Source: Diadema setosum
Taxonomy: Eukaryota > Echinodermata > Echinoidea > Diadematoida > Diadematidae
Reading direction: 5' to 3'
Length of the DNA: 64,000 bases
Assembly (NCBI RefSeq): GCF_964275005.1
Contig: NC_092695.1
Location: 7,469,832 to 7,533,831, forward strand
Of this stretch, positions 32,539-47,128 are shown one piece after another (positions within the stretch are counted from its first letter, which is position 1; each line of letters starts with the position of its first letter). The position numbers and the translations under genes are program-made. The notes beneath the pieces are model-generated. The model did not search any database and was not told the origin of the DNA. It worked only from the letters and a program-made list of their open reading frames with translations.

Positions 32539-34078
32539 ATATTTAGTGTTCTGTCTAGAGAGCGTAGAATTGTGTGATCGCATGAGAACGTGTGTGGTAG
32601 TTGGAGCAATGTGAATTTTTCTGATCAGTTTGATTATATTCAGCACCAAATCTTCAACTGTCTTTCTAAGATCGCATGTCAGCTGTTTTAAGATTGTGAT
32701 ATTTTCAGGGAATATTTTACTGTGGAATGGAATGAGCTTTTAGGCCCAAAGATTTTAAGGTACGTGGAGCAACTCATTACGGAGGATTTGACTTTCTTTG
32801 TGCCTTCTAGATTTACTATAAATAAGTAAAACAAATTGAGAGCAAGTTAAGAATCTTTCTATTTGTTGATATGATTTTTCTATGTCATGATTGCGAGATG
32901 TGGAGTACAATTGTACAACAAAGCAGAAAGCAAAAATTAAGCACACAATCGATAAATGTCTGTCATACCTCATTTTGAAAGAATTCAAGACATGATAGTA
33001 ATATTATTTTCTCACGTGTTGGTTTTGGTTCTGCATGTTTCTGTTTGTTTGTACTTTCAGTGGGGTTGGGAGTGTAACCTGATACTGTGTTTAGGCATAA
33101 CTTCCAAGCATAGTGGTTATTCCATTTAGAAAATGAAAGACACATTTGGCTTCTGATAAGAAAGTGCACGAGAGGCCATGATAAGTAGAAATAGAATCAA
33201 TGTTAATGCAAACAATGAAGAACATGACAAGCGCATATTATGACTAGGGTAGCATGTTTTCTTCTTCAGTTGTGTTCTTTCCCCGTTTGTTGTGGAAGGT
33301 ATGGTAGTGGTACGGTAATCAGACATTCGGTGTATTTTATGACTCTGAAGACATTCCATTGAAAAACACATTCGGCTTCCAATTAGTAAGTGAAACTGGA
33401 ATTCACATTAACGTAAACAATCCAGTGTATGAGTAGAACCACTATGACTATATCTGCGTGGATTTAGATTGCATACAGGTTGTTCTGTGCCTGTTTGTTA
33501 TTCTGTAAGATCTTGATTGTTGCAGAAAGTTGAAATGGCAAATGTGTTTATATTTGAATGTTTATACATCTTTTTCTAATCTGTGATATTTGTATAGATT
33601 TGATACATTTCTACTGCAGACGTGATATACGATTTCTGGAAACGTTTTTAAAAAAAGTCCAGTTTCCCCTCATTATAGAAATAAAGTGCCACACAGTCAG
33701 TTGAGTTGCAGAAGGGGGTTTAGCTGGTTATAACTGATCTGAGTCTGTGGAGATGTGACCCTCTGCTGCTTCTAACTTGATGTAATTTGTGACTTAGTTT
33801 TGCATGCATCGAGCTGTTGTAGATCTGCAGACAACATTAGCCCTTAACATGCTACATTCTTCTGTACTGCCACTAGGCAGAGAGCCACATTCATGTTTGC
33901 TCAGCATTCAGACACCATCTCCTGTGCCTTCTGATATTGGCAGAAAGTGTGATGTGTTTGACTGATTCCATTCTTTAGGCAATCCCGCAGTAATGTTGCG
34001 TTACTTGTTTCCCAATTAAGGCACCTATTGCTGCACTTAAGTGCTCTAATGTATCTAAATACGTGTTTCACCATGTAA

Positions 34079-34318
34079 TGTATACGCCATATATTTCGCG
34101 AGTCTAAATTTTCGCGAATCGGGAATTCTTGACGATTTCGCGAGTGGTTAAATTCGCGATCGTGGAGTCCTGTACTGAACGGAGAAGTGTACACGCGTAC
34201 GTCACAATCACATCGGGATCAGAGTCAATATTTTCGCGTGTCTTTAATTTCGCGAATAGCACCTGACTCGTGAAATTCGCGAAAATAAAAACCTCGCGAA
34301 ATATTCGGCGTATACAGT
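34079..34318. mobile_element. MITE with TGTATACGCC ends and repeated TTTCGCGA palindromes
   Basis: TGTATACGCCATATATTTCGCGAG at the left is mirrored by CTCGCGAAATATTCGGCGTATACAG. At least eight TCGCGA/TCGCGT sites lie inside. Similar in style to the element at 21667. Confidence 0.7.
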
Positions 34319-35504
34319 AAATGTAGCATCAGATGATAAGTGTAGTGACACCAGACAAAACTTGGTAATCACATTCAGGTTTAAATTCATGTTTGCTTAT
34401 TAGAATTCAATGATTGTTAACTTTTATGCTGCTATGCATTTTTATGCACATACCATTCTTCTTAGTCACAGAAGTTTTAAGCATGTAAATTCTCTGTTCA
34501 AATTATGTATATTTTTGTATGACAGGCCCTGTGATAAGTCAAGGCATCTGTATATTTGGGAAGAAATGTTTCCTGGCAATAAAGCATTTAATGTGAGGCA
34601 AGTGTGAAAGTAATGTCACTTGTTGTAAAGCTACTACAACAATGAGGAGAATAACAAAAGTGCAGCAATTAGAATTTGAAATACGGGTAGTCTAGGGTGG
34701 CCTGAGAGTTCTGCAAATGTTTGACTTTGTAGTGCAAAGTTTCACGTGGACACATCGTTTGTTCATATGGCACACATACATGTAGTTGTATTGAAGGATT
34801 AGACTCTCGGGTGATCAGTGTAGATCAGTGAAAGGTCGTCGGAGATCACAGTGTCTGTTTGTTTCTTTGCTTTTTTCTAATAAGCATGTTCTCATTTTCA
34901 CAGCTCAGAAGGATGTACGTTTAGATTAACCTCACAATAATGCATATTTTGCAAAATAATTGTGAAGAATACAACTTATCATGTGCAAGGCTCAAATCAC
35001 TATGCAGATAGTTGTTTGTTTTTTTTTACTTGGTAATTACATTATATGTAAATGTGATACCAGTGCACATGAACAAATTTACCTAGGTGAGTCATATGGA
35101 TTAAATAGAGATGTGCAATGTATGTGATGAAGTACTAGCCAGTTTACAAGCCATGTACTGAAGGAAAACACATTGTGACTATTTGTGTGAGAAAATAACT
35201 TTTTATAATTGTACAATAGAAAAAGAGCTATATTAGTAGTTGTTGCGTATCGATGTCTCGGAGGAGTTTGAATTGTTTTGTCAAAATGCCCTCATTAATC
35301 TTGGGATTGAGTGAATAAACTTTTTAGAATCAATTACTTCACACAGACATGACTGAATTACAAGTATTTCTGTAGGCAGTCTTGTTGTTTTTATGTAACA
35401 TATTATTCACATGTAATTGCTAGCACCCAAAGTCATAATTTAGGATGTATATCCTTCTTCTGCACCCCTAAATGCTCCTTCAGTCCATCCTCATTCTATT
35501 TTAT

Positions 35505-35613
35505 TATTTTATTATTCTACTTTTCCTTTCTCTCTTTCCTCTCCATTCAGTCCATCCCCTCCGTCTTCTCCACAGCCCAACCCTCCTCTCCTTTTACCAG
35601 TGTCCTCCACTCC

Positions 35614-35649
<36 letters not shown>

Positions 35650-35715
35650 TTTGCCCTCATCTCTCTCTCCTCCTCCTCCTCCTCCACCTCCTCATTCTCC
35701 TCTTCCTGCTAAAAT
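35505..35715. repeat. Pyrimidine-rich tract with (CAT)n and (CTC)n
   Basis: About 200 bp nearly all C and T on the plus strand, with a CAT run at 35615-35650 and a CTC run at 35670-35690. Frames open through it are low-complexity. Confidence 0.9.
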
Positions 35716-37385
35716 ACAAGTAAGTTTGCCATCTTGCTTATTATACACAAGGCACCTACTGGTCAAGACCTTAGTTTCATGATTAAATTAGATCTCACAA
35801 ACACACTCATAACCTGTGCAGTTGTGAAGACACGCTTCCATGAATCCCAACATGCTGAACAGAAATAACATCAGGAGACCAAGCATTTGGTTGTGCAACT
35901 CATTAACTTTGGAAGAACTTAAGGCTAGAAATCAGGAAATTTCCAAAACTGTGGTATTACTTAAATAAAAACTCAAAACTTATCTCTTCACTTAACTGTT
36001 CTTAAGCATATCAGGAACTCTTACAGCCTAGAATAAAATGTGTGCATCAGTGTTATGTTCTTCATAAACTAATATAGTATCATCACCATTACTTTTATTC
36101 CAATGTCTTTTGTTAATCATATTAAGTAGTACTTAAGCAATGATTGGCAGAAGATGTTACAGGCAGAAACTTGGTCCGGAAGGGGATTTTTGTGGGCGTA
36201 TCCAGGTAATCTGAAGAAGAGTAATACAAATATTGTCAATAATTATATGACACGTATTCTGTTATTCTTTCTGTAGATAAGTGATGGTCAGGTTATTATG
36301 AATCGCTATAAGTCAACGTGCATCTGCACTGTATAGTCCCCTTTAATAAATTCACACAATCTTCTTTTTTTGTAGAGGTTTCATTATTATCAGATATAAA
36401 GACAGAGAGTTAAAGAACTCTGGAGTTCCACATGTTTTATGTGATTATTCGTCGCAACCACACCCCATGCAATGTAATTAGCCGAGGTAATAGTTAACTG
36501 ACAATCTCCTCTCTCTCAGGAGAAGCTCAGATTTGGCACAAAAAATACGATGTATTAGAGATATATTTTTTGGTTTATTATTTGTCAAGTATAATATACA
36601 ACCCGCCCCTACCCAAAAGGTCGGTTTGAAATCAGTACAAGACCAAAATATTTGATCCAAAGATCCAATTATTTACTCTTTGATTCTATGTTGACACCGG
36701 AAAATCTAAGAAAAGATTTGCATGTATGCCGATGGAACACCTGACAGGCGATTACGATGTCACATCAAATCTAGAATGTGGTGAAAATTGCTATTTCTGT
36801 TGCTTCCCTAATAAAGGTCAAATTTTGACAAAAGTTCTGTCATTCCATGTAATGTGTACTGGAATCTAATAGTCAAAACTTACTTGGAAATGAATGGGAA
36901 GTGTGTGTGTATGTTGGTTGTGTACACTGATCTTGAACATTTGCTCAGTCTTTGATCTGCTTATAAGTACGGGGGGGGGGGGGTCAAGAGAGAGATAGAG
37001 GGGAACGTACTATAGAAGCATGATGATCTGGCTTTAGATTCTGCGACTGATTTCCCCACTCCGAAAACGAAAGACACTCCCTGCTTTCGAAGAATGTATG
37101 AGTGTTTTCGTTTTTTCTTTCAGTTCATGTTTTTCCTCTTCTTCATTTGAAAATGGGTAAAAAGTCCTCAGGCCTAATACTTTTGCGTTTTCCATTAGTT
37201 CCTCGTTTAAAGTGAAAGTACAGGATCATGCAGATGACATTTTATGAACGTGTGATGTAATATACCAGCATATTGTGTTCGGTATAGTCTGTCCGGTGGA
37301 GCTTGGAGAATCTACTTGTTTGTTTCATGGTGTTTGCGTAATCATTTCTTTCGTTTGTCGTTGTTGTTGTTGGGTGGTTGGGTTG

Positions 37386-37423
<38 letters not shown>

Positions 37424-37584
37424 TGTGGGAAGACGACCGCGGTTCTGATCAGCGCGCCAAGTGTGCTTCTTAACACTTATCTAAATCTGATCTCAATAAT
37501 GCAGTGAATGAAATAGGACTGTTTGGGAGCAGCGCGTTATAGAGATGATCACTGCGCCTTCTTCATCAGCAAGTTTGATTGAAG

Positions 37585-37645
37585 ATGACCAAGACTGAGC
37601 TAATATCATTCTTTGTCTTCCTTGCATGGTTGAGCATCCTAGTAG
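37585..37645 (+). CDS. Receptor exon 1: signal peptide
   Basis: MTKTELISFFVFLAWLSILV, ending phase 1 before GTAAGAG. The hydrophobic signal and phase-1 junction fit a modular extracellular protein. A noncoding first exon upstream is possible. Confidence 0.75.
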
Positions 37646-38785
37646 GTAAGAGAATTTCATCAAATTTCGCTTCTTGAATCAAATCCGATACAATGCTTGG
37701 CCAGCATGACAATTTTTCCAACCAATGCTCCAACTAAGTTGATAATCTCGTCACGATTTTTTTTTTTTTTATTGTGGCTGAGATAAAAAGAAAAAAAATG
37801 GGGTTGTTAATGTAATTTTATTAAAGTTAATAATTGAATAATTGTAATTCATAAATATTTTTCCGTCTTAGGACCTAGACACAAATTTATCCTTCTGTTA
37901 TCATATATGCTAAATGTATTTCGATATATTCTTGGAATGCTGTCTGCACGCATTGGTTGTTAAATTGGGTTTATTAGGCAAGCATTGGAGAAGGCTTCCT
38001 TTGATTGTTAGGAAAAGTGTTTCTTATAAAGGTATATGTATATCATTTCAATATACAAGCAAACTGGTCTATTAGAATTTCATGATGATGAAATACGATA
38101 AGGAGAGTAGACCCAAGAGTGTCACACATTAACTATGCTGTATATAAAATGTCTGATATCAATGATACAAAAGCTGCAAAAGCTGCGTATTACGCTGTTG
38201 AATGGGTTACATTAAACTATTTCACAAGTTACAATTCCTCCATTCATACGTTTGTCACTATAATAGATGACAGACACAGCCCTATTATAGTCGGTGTCAA
38301 AATAACGCTTTGGTCACTGGCGGCTTGAAATGTTTTCGCAGAAAGAGGACCTCGTATACCAGTACAATGATCAGAAACGTGATTGTGTTACATGTCATAA
38401 CCTTGAGTCCTGCGGCTTGTATCTTGGCGGTAATCGCGACCTAATGGCGACGGACGTGCCGAATGATATTTGCAGCAGGGCCTTTATAGGTCGACATAAT
38501 ATAGAAAAGTAACCATGTGGACGTTTACACAAGGAGAAATAGAGTATTCCTTTGATTTTAAAACAACATGCTTTCACTTCATAAAATCAAGTTTCAGTTT
38601 GACCGAAGCGCCTCTTACGGTACAAGTTGCCAATGTGATAATTTCCAGAGATGGAGCTCCCTTGTCTTATGCTATATCAAAGCTAACATATACCTAATTC
38701 CTTTCAAGAACCCATCGGCCACCGCCCCTCCCGGCAATGATTCTCAAAATGGGGGCTGGTTTAGATGGGGCTGCAGGTTTCCAAC

Positions 38786-38856
<71 letters not shown>

Positions 38857-41800
38857 TGAGATAATGAGAAACATTAAATATGAAAGAACATGTAATTCTT
38901 AGAGGAATTCACAGTTTATTTGATGAAAATCTGTGTTGAAATGGCTGAGATATTTCCAAGAGCGATCCTAATAAAATGTGACAGGCCACCACTTTTATTA
39001 GAATCTCTTTGTTTTACCTTGTTTTTGGATATCTCTTCAGGTCCGTATGGATGCGAGGCTTCTGCAGCACGAATCATCACCTCGCCGGGGTTTCCGGGTT
39101 CTTACCCTGCCAATAGCCTGAAGGAATGGACAGTTGAGGTCCCAAAGGGTATGCAGGTGAGTTATTTATTTATTACGACATTCTGCTCCTTACACAATGA
39201 AACCTATATATTTAGATAAATAGTGTTCATTATCGGGAAAGGGAGACAAAAGGAAAAGGGGGCAAAGGGGGAGAGAGAAGACTACGCAGAAGAAGGGAAA
39301 TTTTCGTCATTCATACCATATCATGAAGGAATTATTATAAAAATCGTCATTTTGCTTTCATGGGTGCACAACATTAATCGTATGAAAAATATATAGTGGT
39401 TAAATGGTGGTGGTAGTAGTGGTATTATATAAACATGGTTGCACTTGATCAGTGCGATCATTTTACTTGAAGTTTTATCTGTATAATTGTTCAAACACTA
39501 AGTAGGCACTACTTTAACTACAGCTCACATGCTACTCCTACTGTCATCGCAGGGTTCATTCCACAAATAAGTATAGGCCTAAATAAAAAAAAAAAAAAAA
39601 ACTAAACCATTATAATATACGCTGTTCTCATTGTATAGATAATCCATTTTGGTAACATCCAATTCTGACTTGGGAGGTCACGAATTCTTTGAAATTAATC
39701 TCCTAAACACGCATTGTTGTAACAGGCTATCATGTCAGTTCGAACGGTCTCACTGGAATCTCCATGGGACACCCTCTCCGTCAATCACACCTCGCCGCTC
39801 CTTCAGGGGTCGGTCTTTGCCTACGTCCGCTCAAGTCCCACGGCATTCGTATTTCCCAGCGGGGTGACCACCATACGATTTTGCAGCGACACCATCGTCC
39901 AAAAAACATCCGGCTTCGAGTTGGACATCGTCGAGGCGTTCTCCAACGGTACGAGCACCATGATTTTGACAGGAAACGTAGAATGAGGTTGTACACGGTC
40001 TCGACTACAGGGCCCACTTCATAAAAGACGTTAGGATAGCAAGTTTTGCAAGTGAGCCGCAATCCCATAGCAACAGCCAATCAATTCTTGTCGTTACCAT
40101 GACATTTTGCCACTCCAACAAGAGTTGCTATCGTATCAACTTTCTTGGTGAAATGGAACCAAGAAGGAAACCATGACCTTTAAACAAGAGCTTATAAAAT
40201 TTGGGCGGGACGAAGATTGGTGGCGGCCACTGATTGACTCAAACCTTATCCATTCCACGGTCGTACAGTCACTGGCGTAGCCAGGGGGGGGGGGGGGGGG
40301 CCATGGGGGCGGTCGCCCCCCCCCCCCCCTAAGATTTGGACCGGGGATTTGGGAGGCGGAAAAAAAAAATGCGTGTATACTGTATGCATGCACATGAAGC
40401 GGGTCTCCTTTGCAACCTTTCATCAAATAAGATATTTTTTTGAATATTTCACTCAAAGTGTGCACCAGATCGTTGAATTTCAATTCAAAATATGCAAAAT
40501 CTCTCGTGCTTGGGAGGGGGTATCCCCCTCCCAAACCCTCCCCCTCTGTGCCTCTTTCCCTAGCTTAGTACACTTTTTTCAATTTCAATTTTTTTCAATT
40601 TCAATTTATTTTCGTATTTCTCGATGGAAAATACATGGTATATAACAAAATATAATACAGAATGTCCAGCTTGGATGTATACATGACGAAATAGGAATAC
40701 AAAAGTAATACATAACGGTCGATGTGTCTTTTTCAATCAAAGTAAAGGATGCGAAGAGAAATACGATGGAACCTACTAAAAAGCAAAGCTTGTTGAGTGT
40801 AGGTCCCAACAAAAGCCTAGTAAGGGGAACAGGATGAGGAGCACGGGTACAATTAAGACCAAAAGTAAGGATAAATAAAAGAGAATGACTATTACTCGAG
40901 GCTCAGAAGATTCTTCTCACATGTATTTATGTGTGTGATAAAATGAGAACAAGTAACCACATGCTGCACACTATAGCAGTTGCTCTAAAAGCAATTTTGA
41001 CATTGGAGTGATAATGACGTGAATACTTAAGTACTATATAATTCTAGGGTTTAAACATTCCGGCTTCCATAGACACGGGGAAAGATTTGAAAAATGGAGA
41101 ACATGAGTCAATTGCAATTCCCTTATGTGATATACCAGCCAGCTGCAATGATGCATAAAAGAAAGGAAAGAAAGAAAGGAGGGGAAACTATGCGACACGA
41201 CCAAGGTCTTACTAGAAGTGGAAGGAAAAACACCGATGGGAAGGAATTTGAGATAGCATGCAACTAAAATGTATATGCATGAGTCTGTTCACATGGCAAC
41301 AACCGAGTAGTATAATAGAGCAGCCATCAGCATAATAAAAAGGAATTTTAGTGCACTTGTGTGTTGTAGCTATTCAATACATGCTGTCTGAGTTTACGCT
41401 AAAAGATGATAATGACAGACAGCTTTTAACCTCTGTTGGGAGATCATTCCAATATTTAGGACCTGTATACATAATTGTGTTTTTAGCGAAAACTGTTCGA
41501 GTTCGTGGAAGGTGATAAGCGTCACTCTGGCGAGTTGGATAGTGGTGGACAGAATTGTTTCTTATGAACATCTGTAAAAAGACACCAGGAAGATCTTTTG
41601 AGGAAAATTTATACATAAAAATACCTAAATTATAACCAAACAAATCTATCAGTTTTAAAATCTTATTTTTCTGAAATAAAGCGTTAGTGTGAGATAAATA
41701 CCCAGCATGGTTAATAATTTTGATCGCTCGCTTTTGAAGAAGAAAAAGTGAATCCAGTAAGTATTTAGATGCGTTACCCCACGCAAGAATTCCATAATTA

Positions 41801-44800
41801 AGATATGGGGAAATCATGGTTGAATATACAATCTGCAAAATATGGTTGGGCAAAAAATGTTTCAGTTTGTTTAGGATTCCTGTATTTCGTGACAAAATTT
41901 TGCTTAAAAAATTAAAGTGAGTTTTCCAGGACAGGTCACTATCGATGTAAAGTCCTAAAAACTTTGTACTATCTACTCGGGTTAGGTTAATATCATTAAC
42001 CTTAACATCATCAGGAATAACTTGCAAGAAATTGCTAAATAACATATAATGCGTTTTATCAACATTTAATGATAACTTATTAGCGTAAATCCAGGTCTGA
42101 AGAGACTTCAATTCATTATTCATTATACTTACAAGGGTATTGGGATTGCGGTGAGACAGAAATAGATTTGTATCATCAGCGAAACAAATAAAAGAAAGAA
42201 TCTGTGACGAATTTTGGAGATCGTTGATGTACAGGATGAATAAAAGTGGGCCAAGAAGAGAACCCTGGGGGACACCGCAAGAAGTTGACGTCATACCTGA
42301 CTCATAGCCATTTATATAAACAAATTGTTTTCTGTTTGTGAGATAGTCTTTAAACCACTCTAAAGCCCTCCCACGGATACCGTAATGGCTTAACTTATAA
42401 TGCAAAATATGATGGTCAATGGTATCAAAAGCCTTCGAAAAATCGAGAAAAACACCGATGGTGTGGGAAGCATCGTCTAAAGCATGAGCTACTTTATCAA
42501 TGAAGGCTAATAATGCGTGAGTTGTGCTATGCTGTTTTCTGAATCCAAATTGGAAATTAGAAAGAATATTGCAATTAACAAGAAATCTAAGAGTTCGTTT
42601 ATAAACAAGCCTTTCAAGAATTTTTGAGACTGAGGTTAAGAGAGATATCGGGCGGTAATTACTCACAAATTCTTTTGGACCCTTTTTGTATATGGGAACA
42701 ACTCGAGCGATTTTCATATTATCTGGGACTTTGCCACTAGATAAAGATTGATTGAAAATATAAGTGAGTGGAGAAATTATTTCATTTATTATATTCTTCA
42801 AAAGAAAAGCCGAAATACCATCATTACCTATACTTTTCTTAATATTTAGGTTATCAACAATTTCTTTGATTTCTTCTTCAACAATAGGAATGAAAAACAT
42901 GGTTTGTACATTCCTGTCTTTTAAAAGAGAATGAAAAGTTGTCTGGGTATTTGGTATTTTGCTAGCAAGATCAGGTCCTAAGTTAACAAAGTAATCATTA
43001 AATACATCGGCCATTTCCTGTGGATCATCAACTTGATGACCGTCATTCAAAATATGAGTAGGGGAATTTGTAACAGTGCTAGATTTCAAAGCTGTGTTTA
43101 TCACCCTCCACGTACTCTTAATGTCAAACTTGCATTTTTCAAACTGATTTGCAAAATACAGTTGCTTGGCTAAGCGCAACGAAGAAGTAAGTACATTACG
43201 GTAACGAATATAACGGGATTTAGTTACATCATTTGGAGATTTTCGGTATCTGTAAAACAATTTATTCTTCCTATTGATAGACCTAAGTAGGGACTTTGAA
43301 ATCCATGGTTGTTTTGGTACTCTCTTATAATTCGATCTGAATCGTCTAGATAAGGGTATATAAACATTACACATATTTATTTGATATTTTTTGATTTACA
43401 AAAAAAAAAAAGATAATTCTGAGTGCACAAGACTTATCACTTTATTCCGAAAACTCAAGGTTCCCTCATGTATAAGGGGAATTTCCCCTTTTAATCGACC
43501 CTTTCCTCCCACAACCCCCCCCCCATCATTTTTTTTTTTTTTTTTTGTGATTTCCCAAATGTTGATTCCATCAAATATGCGTATACGAGATATCTCAGTT
43601 TCAACCTTAAAAAGGCAAAAGCTCCATCGGAAGGGAAGGGTGGAGATAACACCAAGGAGGTATGAGAGAACATACCTCCTTGATAACACTCGCCCCCGCC
43701 TTCTCCCTGCTCGCCCGCCCCTCCCCCCCCCCCTTCCGCCATGCATAGAAGTAGACTGTGGCTATGCCCAGATCGCTTTATTTCAATTCTAAAAACGCAA
43801 AAGCTCCGCGAGCGGGAGGGGAACACCCCCTTCCCCTAAGCTCTACCTCACTAGACTTTATACATACACACAGATTGTGCACATTCGGAATAAGAGCTAA
43901 ATTCCGTGATTTTAACACTTCGATGAAAAAGTATTGCACCAAAAATTTGCACCAGATCGCTGAATTTCAGGTCTGAAAACGCAAAATCACTTTCGTGTGG
44001 GAGGGGATATGCCCCTATCTACACCCTCGTGTGCATGCTTTTTCTGTTTGATTGCTGAACTACAGACAGCGTTCATGATATTCAGTGTAAGAATTAATAC
44101 AAGAAGATTATTCAAATGATACCATTTTATAGGCAAATTGTTCAATAATAATCTACACTAAAATATACTGCAACCTTAAACAAGTGGGACTGTTTCAACT
44201 CGTTAAAACACGCAAAAACATGCATCAAATTGCACCATTTGCAACATAAAAATGCAAAAAGTTCTCACCGTGGGAGGGGGGACACCCCCCTCCCACACCC
44301 TCCCCTCCCCCTTCGCTCGCTCCGCTCGCTCGGGTTCAGTCGCGTTCATGATATTCAGTGAAAAGAATTAACACAAGAAGTGTATTTAAATTGTACCATT
44401 TTATAGGCAAATTGTTCAATAATAATCTACATCAAATTATACTGCTCCCTTAAACAAGTGGGACTGTTTCACGTCGATAAAACGCGCAAAAACATGCATC
44501 AAATTGCACCATTTACAACATCAAAATGCAAAAAGTTCTTACCGTGGGAGGGGGGACACCCCCCTCCCACACCCTCCCCTCCCCCCTCGCTCGCTCCGCT
44601 TGCTCGGGTTCAGTCGCGTTCATGATATTCAGTGAAAAGAATTAATACAAGAAGTGTGTTTAAATTATACCATTTTACAGGCAAATTGTTCAATAATAAT
44701 CTACACTAAAATATACTGCAACCTTAAACAAGTGGGACTGTTTCAACTCGTTAAAACACGCAAAAACATGCATCAAATTGCACCATTTGCAACATCAAAA

Positions 44801-47093
44801 TGCAAAAAGTTCTCACCGTGGGAGGGGGGGGGGGGACACCCCCCTCCCACACCCTCCCCTCCCCCCTCGCTCGCTCCGCTCGTTCGGGTTCAGTCGCGTT
44901 CATGATATTCAGTGAAAAGAATTAATACAAGAAGTGTGTTTAAATTATACCATTTTATAGGCAAATTTTTCAATAATAATCTACACTAAAATATACTGCA
45001 ACCTTAAACAAGTGGGACTGTTTCAACTGGTTAAAACACGCAAAAACATGCATCAAATTGCACCATTTGCAACATCAAAATGCAAAAAGTTCTCACCTTG
45101 GGAGGGGGGACACCCCCCTCCCGCACCCTCCCCCCCCCCCCTCGCTCGCTCCGCTCGCTCGGGTTCAGTCGCGTTCATGATATTCAGTGAAAAGAATTGA
45201 TACAAGAAGTGTGTTTTAATCATACCATTTTATAGGCAAATTGTTCAATAATAATCTACACTAAAATATACTGCAACCTTAAACAAGTGGGACTGTTTCA
45301 ACTCGTTAAAACACACAAAAACATGCATCAAATTGCACCATTTGCAACATCAAAATGCAAAAAGTTCTCACCGTGGGAGGGGGGACACACCCTCCCCTCC
45401 CCCCTCGCTCGCTCCGCTCGTTCGGGTTCAGTCGCGTTCATGATATTCAGTGAAAGGAATTAATACAAGAAGTGTATTTAAATCATACCATTTTATAGGC
45501 AAATTGTTCAATAATAATCTACACTAAAATATACTGCTACCTTGCGCGGTAGGGGGACACCCCTCCCACACCCTCCCCCCTCGCTCGCTCCGCTCGCTCG
45601 GGTTCAGTCGCGTTCATGATATTCAGTGAAAAGAATTGATACAAGAAGTGTGTTTTAATTATACCATTTTATAGGCAAATTGTTCAATAATAATCTACAC
45701 TAAAATATACTGCAACCTTAAACAAGTGGGACTGTTTCACGTCGATAAAACGCGCAAAAACATGCATCAAATTGCACCATTTACAACATCAAAATGCAAA
45801 AAGTTCTTACCGTGGGAGGGGGGACACCCCCCTCCCACACCCTCCCCCCCCCCCCCCCCTCGCTCGCTCCGCTCGCTCGGGCTCGGTCGCTTCGCTTCCT
45901 CGCAGACAAACCGCCCCCCTAAGATCAAATCCTGGCTACGCCGTTGCGTACAGTTGCATGGCTGTACACGTTTATGGCTTCAACGGCCCGCCATAGGCCG
46001 TGTGTGGAGGTGGGTTCACCGTCCAGTTGTTGTTGTTGTTGCTGCCGATGATGATGATGTTGTTGTTTTGTTATTCACGATTTTTTTACAGTACAGTGTA
46101 AGAGATATGATAGTCTCCTTCATCATCACTCTTCTCTTACTGTCTTAGATTAAATCAAGTATCATAAGGGGGGGGGGGTCCCCGATTTGTCTCTGCAATG
46201 AAACCTTTCTTTTTTTTTTGTATATCCAATAACAAACTGAAAATGAGTGTAGATTTCAAGTAGCCGCATCGCAAGGTAACACATACAGCTGTACATTTTC
46301 TGGAACAGATTCTTCCATCACTGCTAATCTCACTGATGATATGCGCCCATGTGAGTCCGGCCCGCAGTTCGTCAACGTCGAGGCACAATGTGACGGCGTG
46401 TTTGACTGCGCAGACTATTCGGACGAAAAGAACTGCGCCACTGGTAAGGCTTTTCAAAGTTTATGCACGCTTCACATCACTATGCTTGTTCATTTGTTCG
46501 TTTGTTTGTTTGTTTGTTTTTGTTTGTTTGTTTTTTTCGAATCATGATAAAACACTGACGAGAGGTATCTACGATGAGAATACAACTATGCGTAAACAAA
46601 ACGTGGGATTACCCAAATTTCGCCCCATTGATAAATCGCAGCTGTTCTTTCTTGGGGTATAATTCTTTTTTTTTTTTTCATTTGTCGTAGAGATTTGTCT
46701 TTGTACCATTGTTTGAGGGTCATTCATTTTTTTTTTCTTTTCTGTCAGGTAAATTTCTGTCAGATTTCTCTTCGCTGAATATGCAATAGCTTTTGAGCAT
46801 TGTGTTGTTACATTTGTTCCTAAGAGAATGTAATAAATACTCCTTGGCCTAATTTATTCTCGTCCTTAAACGAGTTAATTCCTGATAGGATATGACCTCA
46901 ACTATTATACAGTGATGCTATTTGCACACGCCAATTGCTTACCAGCACTTCTTTAACATTCGCGGGAATGTCATAGGATATCGGAGTTTCTTCTTGTGGG
47001 ATGTGATTTGTTTGACTATCAGCAGTGTGTTTAACACACACAAGGAATTTAAAAGTTAATAAATGCACATTATTTCGCGATCATCTTTTGTCA

Positions 47094-47128
<35 letters not shown>

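Larger units (their letters stand above)
31441..37584. other. Intergenic region between ASAH1 and the receptor gene
   Basis: No exon recognised. It contains inverted-repeat elements at 32036-32538 and 34079-34318, a pyrimidine-rich tract with CAT and CTC repeats (35505-35715) and a GT microsatellite (37388-37422). I see nothing recognisable in 31450-32030, 32540-34070, 34330-35480 or 35740-37300. Confidence 0.6.
40270..45946. mobile_element. hAT-type non-autonomous DNA transposon, copy 2, split by a LINE
   Basis: Same ends as copy 1 (CACTGGCGTAGCCAGG and inverse CAACGGCGTAGCCAGG). Its own perfect 8-bp duplication is CGTACAGT at 40262-40269 and 45947-45954, so it is an independent insertion. 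It lies in receptor intron 3. About 2.8 kb (40579-43385) is an inserted LINE; without it the length is close to copy 1. Again about seven tandem units, one shortened near 45540. Confidence 0.88.
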
